From the NCBI GenBank assembly GCA_027065245.1, contig JAMOOS010000338.1:1-5689 (forward strand): a stretch of 5,689 bases of DNA, read 5' to 3'. The stretch is from Desulfuromonadaceae bacterium. GTDB taxonomy: Bacteria > Desulfobacterota > Desulfuromonadia > Desulfuromonadales > Desulfuromonadaceae. The notes below the pieces were generated by a model. The model saw nothing but the letters and a program-made list of their open reading frames with translations, was not told the origin of the DNA and did no database searches. The translations under genes were made by a program, and so were the position numbers. Below are positions 1 through 5,689 of the stretch, piece after piece. Each line of letters opens with the position of its first letter. Within the stretch, counting starts at the first letter, position 1.

Positions 1-3000
1 CCAGGGCGGGTGATGTCGAGGGTCAGCTTTTCTCCTGGCCACGGTTGCCACTGGGGCAGCCAGCGGCCATGCTGGTAGTAGTTTATCACCGGCAGGCCGT
101 GGCCGCTTACGCGCCACATGGGGCTGGCGGCCACCTGCCAGATTTCGCGTAACTTTTCGCCGGTGGCGGCCAGCAATTCGATTTGACCGGTTTTTTCCAG
201 GCTGGAGTGCCAGCTGAAACTGTTGCTGCCGCTGGGCATGCTTACCAGCACTTTATGATCTTTTACCACCGTGTTGGCGCTGGTAACCCGTTCGCCCGGC
301 AACAATGCCACCTTGACCAGCAGGGCGCTGTTGTTCTGGCTCAAACGCCGCACCGTGGTGTGTACCTGCCAGTCGAGGTCGAAACGCAGTTCTCTGGTTA
401 CCTCTACAAACGGTGGCATCTCACCAGCCTGCAACTGTTTGCCGCCGCTTTTGGCGCGCCGGGTCAGCTCGATGGGGCCACGGCTGGATTCGCCGTTGTT
501 TATGCCGCTGGCGCTCCAGCCGCCGGTCTGCAGTTTTACCGTGCCGGCGGTCATGTTCATGGGCAGTTGCAGCCGCTGAATCCCGGCGGGAATATCGGCG
601 TGGATAACCAGCCGATGGCGACCGGCGCCAACGCGCGCCCACAATACACCGCGCCGGTCGCGGTACAGCGGCGCCTGTTCACCGTCGTCCAGTTGCAGCG
701 TGCGCAGATGGAGCTGGCGCGGGTTCAGCGGCAGCGGTATGGCGCTGTCGATCTGACAGTGGACATCCAGCACCAGGCGCAGGCGCTGCTGATCGGCGTT
801 GATCTCCAGGCGGTTCAGCGCTGCACAGTCGGGGGCGCACTCCGGCTGGGCCAGCAGGCGCTGCTGCAGTTGCTGTAACAGCTCTGGAGATGGCATTTCG
901 GCCCGCAGCGTCAGCGGAGCGCTAACCATGGCTACCAGCAGCAGGATTGCTGTTGTTGTGGTGCCGGTCGCAGTGGCGCTTTTTCCCGGTCGCCGCCAGC
1001 GTGGCAGCGGCCCGCCGCCAAATAGGCGGACAAACATCAGCCCCAGCAGCACAACCCCGACACACAGCAGAGCGCGGGTGGCTGTTGGTGGCAGCAGATA
1101 CAGGTGCAGTTGTTCCGTCTGGCTTACCGGCCCGTTCCAGTTCAGGTCAAACTGGCGCCACTGCCAGTCGGGAACGCCGGGCCCGGTCTGAATTTTTAGA
1201 CCGGTGTCGTAATTACTGATGCTGCGCGGCGGCGGCGAGGCGGCGCTGGAGCGCACCGCTATCATCTTGCGCTTGCCGACGCTATTGCTGAGCATTATCG
1301 CCTCGTCGGCCACCTTGGCGCTAATGTGATGGTGCAGCGCTGGCAGCGGTTCCAGTTGCGGATAAACGGCACTGCGAATCTGCTGGGTGGCAAAAGACAG
1401 GCCGGGCAGCAGCAGAAGCAGCAGGGCGATGTTGCGGTAGTAGCCGGTCAGTTGTTTAAAGCGGCCCTCAGGCAGTAGTCGCAGCAGCGCCACGGGGATG
1501 AGGGCGTTAAGCCACAGCAGGTGCGGCGCGCCCGCCTCGTGCCAGGTGAGTGCCAGTCCGGTCAGGGCTATTATCCCCACCGGCATGCCCCAGATGCGCC
1601 AGAATCCCAACGCCAGTACCAGCACGATAAAAATATCCAGCAGCGACCAGTCGCGTATCCAACTAGAGGATACTCTATCCGGCCCGGACGCTGCCAGCAG
1701 ACGCCAGCCTGGTGGCAGATTGACGCTGGTGTGCAGCGATTGCGGGTTGAATTGCCAGCCTACGGCGGGGAGGGCGGAAGTTACCCCCTCCAGGCGGCTG
1801 TCAACTTCTATGTCGTTTTGCTGGCGGCGCAGTTCTATGCCGGGAGGGCTGTTTTTATCAAGTCGGGTGATGAAGCTGTCCTTGCCGTTGACGCTGGCCC
1901 GTCCCGGTTGCAGCAGTTTGCCCGCCTGTAGACGGGCGCTGCTGCCGCCCGTGCCGCTGATGTTGTCCTTGACGGTGTAGCCGCTGCCGTCCATGTCCAG
2001 CCACAGGGTACGGCGCAAGCGCAGTTGCGCCGCTGCGGCGGTATTGCCACGGCGGCGGGGAACCAGTTTGACGGTGGCGCCCGGCGTAAGCAGATAGGCG
2101 GGATGACGGCGCCATTGCTGCGGCATGGCTGTTTGCGCCGGATCTATGGCGTTATCAGCCTCGATAGAGATTACTCTCAATTCGGGATGACTGCGCACCG
2201 ACCATACCTCTTCTGTGGCCCACGGCCCATCCGGTTTTGGCATGGTCAGAATGTCTACCTGTCCACTGTGACGGGCGCTGATTTCGATATCCCAGTTGCC
2301 CGGTTTGAGCTGAATGGATAATCTGCCGTCTTTTTCCAGCCGGGCAGGCAGCGGGCTGTTGAGACGCAGCGGGAAGAACTGCGGCGGCAGTACCGTGGCA
2401 GTTTTCAGCAGGCGCGCCCGTCCCGATACCTGCAGTTTAAGGTGGGTGGTAAGGCGCAGCGGGATGTTGTCGTCAATCAGGCGAAAAACGCGCAAGCGCA
2501 CCCGGTCCTGCTCGGTGGCGGCGTTGCTGTTGTTGTCGCGCTTGAGCCACAGCGTGCCATCGGCATCGCGGCGGGGATTGGCGACAAAACTACCCCGGCG
2601 GGTGAGTTTTATCAGCGCGGTGTGGCTGTCTATGGCCAGTTTTTCCGGCAGGCGCGGCCAGATGAACTTGCCGCTGACCAGGTGGTCTCCGGCCGCAACC
2701 CACACCTGTGGTCGATTGGCAGGCGTACTGCCGCGGCGTGGCGGCGCCATTGTCGTTGTCGCGCCCTTGCCGCCTGTGCGGGGCCTTGGACGCGTCTGAC
2801 GCAAGGCGCTGCTGCGCATAATCGCTGCCGCTTCACCGTCGACGCTGACCTGCTGCGGCCAGTGGCGTTCATCGCCCGGCAGCACTATCCAGCCGGGCCG
2901 ATCCAGGTGCCAGAACTGCTCAAAACTGGCGCCGCTGTCGTTGACGGCAATAATCAACTCTCCCGGCCAGCGGCAGCGGTGTTGCTTGCCGTTGTGCCAT

Positions 3001-3155
3001 ACGCTGGTGCAGCTGTTGTCCTCGTGACCGTAGAGTACCCATTGCTGCCACGGTTGCAGTGGCGGCGGCACATAGACGTCTCTGGCACCAGCGGCACCAG
3101 CGGCCAGCAATAACACTGCCAGTAATAACACAAGCACTGCGGTTATACGGCGCAT
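1..3155 (-). CDS. Large multi-domain envelope protein of unknown function (3' end outside window)
   Basis: One uninterrupted reading frame of 1051 codons runs off the left edge. The ATG at 3155 is preferred over the in-frame ATG at 3170 because GGGAG lies 8 nt before it and it gives a clean signal peptide: MRR, a Leu/Val/Ala core, then A22-G23-A24 with likely cleavage before R25. Residues 25-113 carry a possible disulfide pair, C49 and C61. Residues 114-150 are a Pro/Arg/Thr/Gly-rich linker. Residues 151-500 look beta-rich and should be periplasmic. Hydrophobic segments follow at about 505-520, 525-538, 545-561 and 575-591, then at 690-714 and 730-748. A second extracytoplasmic region begins there with C773-x3-C777 and C800. 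From memory it resembles unnamed proteobacterial proteins of roughly 1300-1400 residues, so perhaps 300 residues are missing. No catalytic motif was recognised. That it is a real, exported membrane-anchored protein is very likely; its function is unknown. Confidence 0.85.
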   Translation of the reverse strand, partial: MRRITAVLVLLLAVLLLAAGAAGARDVYVPPPLQPWQQWVLYGHEDNSCTSVWHNGKQHRCRWPGELIIAVNDSGASFEQFWHLDRPGWIVLPGDERHWPQQVSVDGEAAAIMRSSALRQTRPRPRTGGKGATTTMAPPRRGSTPANRPQVWVAAGDHLVSGKFIWPRLPEKLAIDSHTALIKLTRRGSFVANPRRDADGTLWLKRDNNSNAATEQDRVRLRVFRLIDDNIPLRLTTHLKLQVSGRARLLKTATVLPPQFFPLRLNSPLPARLEKDGRLSIQLKPGNWDIEISARHSGQVDILTMPKPDGPWATEEVWSVRSHPELRVISIEADNAIDPAQTAMPQQWRRHPAYLLTPGATVKLVPRRRGNTAAAAQLRLRRTLWLDMDGSGYTVKDNISGTGGSSARLQAGKLLQPGRASVNGKDSFITRLDKNSPPGIELRRQQNDIEVDSRLEGVTSALPAVGWQFNPQSLHTSVNLPPGWRLLAASGPDRVSSSWIRDWSLLDIFIVLVLALGFWRIWGMPVGIIALTGLALTWHEAGAPHLLWLNALIPVALLRLLPEGRFKQLTGYYRNIALLLLLLPGLSFATQQIRSAVYPQLEPLPALHHHISAKVADEAIMLSNSVGKRKMIAVRSSAASPPPRSISNYDTGLKIQTGPGVPDWQWRQFDLNWNGPVSQTEQLHLYLLPPTATRALLCVGVVLLGLMFVRLFGGGPLPRWRRPGKSATATGTTTTAILLLVAMVSAPLTLRAEMPSPELLQQLQQRLLAQPECAPDCAALNRLEINADQQRLRLVLDVHCQIDSAIPLPLNPRQLHLRTLQLDDGEQAPLYRDRRGVLWARVGAGRHRLVIHADIPAGIQRLQLPMNMTAGTVKLQTGGWSASGINNGESSRGPIELTRRAKSGGKQLQAGEMPPFVEVTRELRFDLDWQVHTTVRRLSQNNSALLVKVALLPGERVTSANTVVKDHKVLVSMPSGSNSFSWHSSLEKTGQIELLAATGEKLREIWQVAASPMWRVSGHGLPVINYYQHGRWLPQWQPWPGEKLTLDITRP

Positions 3156-3163
3156 ATATCTTG

Positions 3164-3168
3164 CTCCC
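3164..3168 (-). promoter_or_regulatory. Ribosome binding site deciding the start of the large envelope gene
   Basis: The minus strand reads GGGAG here, 8 nt before the ATG at 3155. The upstream ATG at 3170 has no purine-rich box in front of it. The GGGAG overlaps that upstream ATG (ATGGGAGC), so initiation at 3155 is the better choice. Confidence 0.6.
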
Positions 3169-3196
3169 ATCAATAGTGCGATGATAAAAAATTAAG

Positions 3197-3205
3197 ATTG
3201 TACCA
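3197..3205 (-). promoter_or_regulatory. Extended -10 promoter for the large envelope gene
   Basis: The minus strand reads TGGTACAAT: TACAAT is one mismatch from the TATAAT consensus and is preceded by the TGn extended -10 element. No good -35 box is present; CTCAAA is the hexamer 17 nt upstream. Transcription would begin near 3190, giving a leader of about 35 nt before the ATG at 3155. The region between promoter and gene is AT-rich, unlike the surrounding DNA. This suggests the large gene has its own promoter rather than depending only on read-through from dgt. Confidence 0.5.
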
Positions 3206-3245
3206 TAGGTTTGCCGCGCTTTGAGCAGATAAAATCTCAGTGCAG

Positions 3246-3402
3246 CTAACCCAGACGGTGGAGCAGGGCGTCCAGCCAGCGCCACGGGTGGCAGGTGGCC
3301 AGAACATGGGTGGCAGGGTTACATCGTAGCGCGGCTCAGGGCGCGCCGCGCGCAAGGCGCAGCGTACCCGCTTGAGAGCATCGCCGGTTATTGGTGCGTG
3401 AT
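3246..3402 (-). pseudogene. Frameshifted C-terminal remnant of a short-chain dehydrogenase/reductase
   Basis: Immediately after the dgt stop, one minus-strand frame reads APITGDALKRVRCALRAARP followed by EPRYDVTLP. A second frame, one base off, continues from about 3312 as THVLATCHPWRWLDALLHRLG and a TAG at 3246-3248. Joined, they resemble the end of classical SDR proteins related to E. coli YbbO, which finish with an Ala/Leu-rich helix, an RP-x-x-RY-x-VT strand and a final R-W-x-D-x-x-L helix. The first frame has no plausible start: a TGA closes it upstream at 3422-3424, inside dgt. The Rossmann fold and Tyr-x-x-x-Lys catalytic motif are absent. About three codons also seem missing between the VTLP and HPW blocks. 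The comparison rests on remembered family patterns. The alternative is a chance reading in GC-rich intergenic DNA. Confidence 0.4.
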
Positions 3403-4713
3403 TTACAGGACGCCCTCTATTTCACGCGAAATCTGCATAGCATAGTTGTCGGTCAGCCCCGAGACAAAATCGAAAATCTGGCGCAACCACCACTGATAGT
3501 CGCGGCCGATGTTGGCGCTGATGTATTCCCGGCTCCAGGCGATATCCAGGCAGCGCCGGGCAATGAATTCCAGCGCGTCGTAGTCGCCTTTGTCGCACAG
3601 TGATTGCACCGCCAGCACAAAGGCCTTGATGATACGGCCAACAATCTTGTAGGCGCCGATCTCATAGCCCAGTTTGCCGCGATGGGAAAAGATCACATCG
3701 TACATCTGGCCGATTTCGGCAAAAGCGGCGGCAAAACGGGGGGAAAAATCGTGCTTCAGGTCGTGCTGGCGCTGGCCGGTCATGATAGCGGTGTAATCGG
3801 CGGCGAACACCGCCATGCATTCGTCTATCAGTGCTTTTATCGCCAGACCGCGCGCCTTGGCGATGGGAATATCACTGGTTGCGGCATTGCCGGCCAGACG
3901 CAAAAACAGCTCCTTTACCGGGGCTTCGGCAAAGATGCGCATGGACACGGCGTCCTCCATGTCCAGCAGACGGTAACAGATGTCATCGGCAGCTTCGGTT
4001 AAAAACGACAACGGGTGGCGGGCTACGCTGCCGTTGGCGCGGCGCAGCCCCATGGTGGTGCTGATGGTGAGGAATATTTCCGCCTCACTGGCAAAGATAT
4101 TGTACTTCTTTTTTTGCTGCGCCCGCTCATCGCCGCTTAGCCACGGGTATTTGATCATCGCCCCCAACGAGGCGCTGGTAAGACGCATATAGCCGTATTT
4201 GGGATTGTCGTCGCGTGCCGCCAGACGAAACCCCTGGGCGTTGCCCTCAAACAGCAGCAGGTCGGTACGGGTGGCGTCGTCCACCCGGTTGGCGAACACC
4301 AGATGCTGATGCTTGGTTACCCAGTCGCGGATGGCAAATTCACCGGCGTGGCCGAAAGGGGGATTGCCGATATCGTGAACCAGGCACCCCACCTGTACAA
4401 TTTGCGCTACGTCGTCAAACAGGCGGCGCTGTTGCGGATGCCGCTGCTGGAGCAGATACTGCGCCCGCTTGCCCAGCGAGCGACCGACACTGCCGACCTC
4501 GATGGAGTGAATCAGGCGGTTGTGGATGTGATCGTTGGGGGCCAGCGGATGCACCTGTGTTTTGCGCGCCAGACGGCGGAACGGCTCGCAAAACACCACG
4601 CGGTCGTAGTCGGCTTCAAATTCACTGCGCTGCTGCGGCTGTGCTGGCGTCGCAGCAGCGCTCTGGCGTCCCACCCGCCGGGGTGAGAGCAGTTGCTCCC
4701 AGTCCAATTGCAT
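3403..4713 (-). CDS. dgt: Deoxyguanosinetriphosphate triphosphohydrolase-like protein (HD superfamily)
   Basis: This 436-residue cytoplasmic protein belongs to the dGTPase family, which hydrolyses dGTP (and in some members other dNTPs) to the nucleoside and triphosphate. The N-terminal block has R30, the DYDRVV stretch, FRRLARKTQVHPL at 45-57 and HNRLIHSIEVGSVGR at 64-78. The HD metal-site residues are H69, H113-D114 in the CLVHDIGNPPFGHAGE motif (110-125), and D243 or D244 in EAADDICY. FEGNAQGFRL at 155-164 is another family signature. The C-terminal FDFVSGLTDNYAMQISREIEG also matches the family. The length fits the roughly 440-residue group (as in Pseudomonas) rather than the 505-residue E. 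coli enzyme. The ATG at 4713 gives the expected MxLDWEQLLSPRR beginning. Its ribosome site is weak (GGGG only 5 nt away), and it starts 11 nt after the upstream flavoprotein stop, so coupled translation is likely. Residue I68 replaces the more usual Thr before H69. Confidence 0.95.
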   Translation of the reverse strand: MQLDWEQLLSPRRVGRQSAAATPAQPQQRSEFEADYDRVVFCEPFRRLARKTQVHPLAPNDHIHNRLIHSIEVGSVGRSLGKRAQYLLQQRHPQQRRLFDDVAQIVQVGCLVHDIGNPPFGHAGEFAIRDWVTKHQHLVFANRVDDATRTDLLLFEGNAQGFRLAARDDNPKYGYMRLTSASLGAMIKYPWLSGDERAQQKKKYNIFASEAEIFLTISTTMGLRRANGSVARHPLSFLTEAADDICYRLLDMEDAVSMRIFAEAPVKELFLRLAGNAATSDIPIAKARGLAIKALIDECMAVFAADYTAIMTGQRQHDLKHDFSPRFAAAFAEIGQMYDVIFSHRGKLGYEIGAYKIVGRIIKAFVLAVQSLCDKGDYDALEFIARRCLDIAWSREYISANIGRDYQWWLRQIFDFVSGLTDNYAMQISREIEGVL

Positions 4714-4724
4714 GGCCGCCCCGG

Positions 4725-5102
4725 TTACAGCAGGCGTTCGGCGCCGCTGTAAACTTCCTCGGCAACGATGGCCACGGCGGCATGGCCGGGGTGCTTTTCC
4801 GGGTTCCAGCTCTTCATATCGTCAAATACCGGCCCGCTGGTGTGGTATTCCAGCCGTCCCTTTATCTGGTAAGCGCTGTCGTCGCCGACAATAAACAGCA
4901 ACGAACCGTAGCTGCCCGCCTTGATGTTGGCGCGCGTCTTGTCAAAATAGTTGTCGGCCACCACGATGCGCTCGGCGTCAAACCGGCCGACACAGGTGGC
5001 GTAAATGCTGTTGGGGATACCAGTAGTGGAAACAGTGGTAAGTACCACCGGCCCGGTATGTTGTTCCCACGCTTCGATAACCTGTTGCGGTAAAGCTGCC
5101 AT
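4725..5102 (-). CDS. Pyridoxamine 5'-phosphate oxidase-like FMN-binding protein
   Basis: This 125-residue protein begins MAALPQQVIEAWEQ at the ATG at 5102, chosen because AAGGAG lies 10 nt upstream and because the frame extension beyond it is Lys/Arg-rich leader-like sequence lacking an ATG. It looks like a single-domain split beta-barrel: GPVVLTTVSTTGIPNSIYAT at about 17-36, then RIVVADNYFDKTRANI, GSLLFIV, a strand with YQIKGRLEYHTSGPVFDD, and a C-terminal PEKHPGHAAVAIVAEEVYSG. The Asn/Lys/Thr/Asn-containing DKTRANI turn corresponds to the flavin-phosphate-binding part of small FMN-binding proteins such as the Desulfovibrio one. It is much shorter than true PdxH (about 215 residues) and lacks its C-terminal part, so pyridoxal synthesis is unlikely. 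Flavin-dependent reduction or flavin binding is the family expectation; the substrate is unknown. It is the first gene of a probable operon with dgt. Confidence 0.85.
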   Translation of the reverse strand: MAALPQQVIEAWEQHTGPVVLTTVSTTGIPNSIYATCVGRFDAERIVVADNYFDKTRANIKAGSYGSLLFIVGDDSAYQIKGRLEYHTSGPVFDDMKSWNPEKHPGHAAVAIVAEEVYSGAERLL

Positions 5103-5112
5103 AACTTTGTTT

Positions 5113-5118
5113 CTCCTT
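5113..5118 (-). promoter_or_regulatory. Strong ribosome binding site of the flavoprotein gene
   Basis: The minus strand reads AAGGAG, 10 nt before the ATG at 5102. Just upstream is a small inverted repeat, TTTTGC-ACT-GCAAAA (5120-5134), whose AT-rich 6-bp stem could weakly influence access to this site. It is too weak and too short to call a riboswitch or terminator. Confidence 0.7.
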
Positions 5119-5163
5119 TTTTTGCAGTGCAAAATAAAATCGTCTTTCCAGCGCAGTGCGCCG

Positions 5164-5192
5164 ATTGTAGCGGACTGGCGCCGCCGCTTCAA
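5164..5192 (-). promoter_or_regulatory. Sigma-70 promoter for the flavoprotein-dgt operon
   Basis: The minus strand carries TTGAAG (5187-5192, -35) and TACAAT (5164-5169, -10) separated by exactly 17 nt. Each box differs from consensus by one or two bases. The -35 box begins only 3 nt after the stop codon of the PIN gene. Transcription would start near 5157, giving a leader of about 55 nt. It separates the toxin-antitoxin unit from the downstream flavoprotein and dgt genes. Confidence 0.7.
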
Positions 5193-5195
5193 TGA

Positions 5196-5621
5196 CTATA
5201 GGTGTGGCTGCTGGCCAACGTGATGGGTGATGAATTCACCGGGTGTCAATACTGCCACTGTAGCGTGGTTAAAATCCCGGCAGTTACGGGTGATGATGTA
5301 ATCGCAGCGCTGTTGTTCAGCACAGGCGCAAACTACACCGTCCTCGAAATCAGCAAAGTTCAACACGCGGGCGCGCAAGAAAATGGTTGTAGTGATAGCG
5401 ACGATGGTGAAGTTCTGCAGCAACCAGTCGACGAGGTCGTCGGCTTGCTGGCGGGTGGTATGCCGGTTGGTCAGGTAATGAAGAGTAGTTACGGCATGGG
5501 CGGCGATGCAGCCGTTGCCGTTCTTCAGGGCGTAGTCGAGGACACGAGCCGAAGCCGGATAATGGATATGGCGCTTTTGCACCACGTCCAGAATCACGTT
5601 CAGGTCAAGCATGATGTTCAT
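5196..5621 (-). CDS. PIN-domain protein, probable VapC-family ribonuclease toxin
   Basis: This 141-residue protein is a single PIN domain, the Mg-dependent RNase fold used by VapC toxins. The first strand, MLDLNVILDVV, supplies D6 and D12. The helix after it has AAHAVTTLHYL at 40-50. The third acidic cluster is D91-F-E93-D94, followed by CDYIITRNCRDF (106-117) with D107 and the usual TRN-x-x-DF ending, then LTPGEF. Its length is normal for the family. The AAHAVTTLHYL segment is where most PIN proteins carry a conserved Glu; here only Thr and His are available, which seems common in this subgroup. The start at 5621 overlaps the stop of the upstream gene as ATGA. There is no clear Shine-Dalgarno, so translation is probably coupled. 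A nearby in-frame ATG (codon 4) is a possible alternative start. The toxin role is inferred from domain and gene arrangement. Confidence 0.85.
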   Translation of the reverse strand: MNIMLDLNVILDVVQKRHIHYPASARVLDYALKNGNGCIAAHAVTTLHYLTNRHTTRQQADDLVDWLLQNFTIVAITTTIFLRARVLNFADFEDGVVCACAEQQRCDYIITRNCRDFNHATVAVLTPGEFITHHVGQQPHL

Positions 5622-5689
5622 CGGTGTTTATCTGCCATCGCAGCGTAGTAATCGGCACGGTCTGCGTTGTCTTCGGGAATGATGCCGCT
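5618..5689 (-). CDS. C-terminal end of a probable VapB-type antitoxin (5' end outside window)
   Basis: The frame reads through from the right edge: SGIIPEDNADRADYYAAMADKHR, then TGA at 5618-5620, giving 23 residues. It overlaps the PIN start by the four bases ATGA, the usual antitoxin-before-toxin arrangement. The SGIIP motif followed by an acidic, Tyr-containing helix ending in a basic residue resembles the C-terminal toxin-binding tail of small ribbon-helix-helix antitoxins paired with PIN proteins, such as the DUF6364 group. The DNA-binding part is outside the window, so the family is an inference. Confidence 0.6.
   Translation of the reverse strand, partial: SGIIPEDNADRADYYAAMADKHR

Noticed and set aside
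183..878. Plus-strand open frame of 231 codons opposite the large envelope gene
   Set aside because: The minus-strand frame is open for 1051 codons with signal peptide and membrane segments. The plus-strand product is Gln/Ala-rich and resembles nothing.
3079..3106. Short tandem repeat of GGCACCAGC
   Set aside because: Only about two copies exist, and they encode the Ala/Gly-rich end of the signal peptide, so no separate repeat element is supported.
2442..3113. Plus-strand open frame of 223 codons opposite the N-terminal part of the envelope gene
   Set aside because: It lies wholly within the minus-strand gene, has no convincing ribosome site and no recognisable domain.
3335..3362. GC-rich self-complementary stretch around GGCGCGCC as a dgt terminator
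   Set aside because: There is no T run after it on the minus strand, and such GC alternations are expected by chance in this composition.
4215..5093. Long plus-strand open frame (292 codons) opposite dgt and the flavoprotein
   Set aside because: It spans two well-recognised minus-strand genes, has low-complexity Arg/Pro/Ala-rich sequence with no known motif, and is a high-GC antisense shadow.
5120..5134. Inverted repeat TTTTGC-ACT-GCAAAA as a terminator or riboswitch
   Set aside because: The stem is 6 bp and AT-rich and is followed by A's and the ribosome site, not a U run. No known aptamer pattern is visible.
5103..5192. N-terminal extension of the flavoprotein by 30 residues from a TTG codon
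   Set aside because: The extension crosses the -10 and -35 boxes and the AAGGAG site, and its Lys/Arg-rich sequence is unlike the family. The ATG at 5102 is clearly better.

Overview
The window is a GC-rich bacterial segment in which every supported gene lies on the minus strand. The dGTPase-like protein has the roughly 440-residue length and N- and C-terminal motifs I associate with gammaproteobacterial Dgt-like proteins. The promoters are of ordinary sigma-70 type. The best guess is a gammaproteobacterium, possibly an uncultured or environmental one. No mobile element, CRISPR array, rRNA or tRNA was seen.

Layout in transcription order (right to left): (1) 5618-5689, the last 23 codons of a probable antitoxin, overlapping by ATGA (2) a PIN-domain protein at 5196-5621, together forming a VapBC-like toxin-antitoxin pair; (3) a well-formed sigma-70 promoter at 5164-5192, starting just after the PIN stop codon; (4) a 125-residue FMN-binding protein of the pyridoxamine 5'-phosphate oxidase-like split-barrel type at 4725-5102; (5) dgt at 3403-4713, 11 nt further on and so probably cotranscribed with it; (6) a 157-nt stretch, 3246-3402, that reads as a frameshifted C-terminal remnant of a short-chain dehydrogenase/reductase; (7) an extended -10 promoter at 3197-3205; (8) a very large envelope protein starting at 3155 and running off the left edge (1051 codons visible), with a signal peptide, about 500 periplasmic residues, a central cluster of membrane segments and a second extracytoplasmic part.

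The genes form three transcription units: the toxin-antitoxin pair, the flavoprotein-dgt pair and the large envelope gene. Dgt and the flavoprotein may share a housekeeping role in nucleotide or redox homeostasis, but nothing in the sequence proves a functional link. The least characterised items are the giant membrane protein and the decayed SDR fragment. The long open frames on the plus strand are high-GC shadows of the minus-strand genes.
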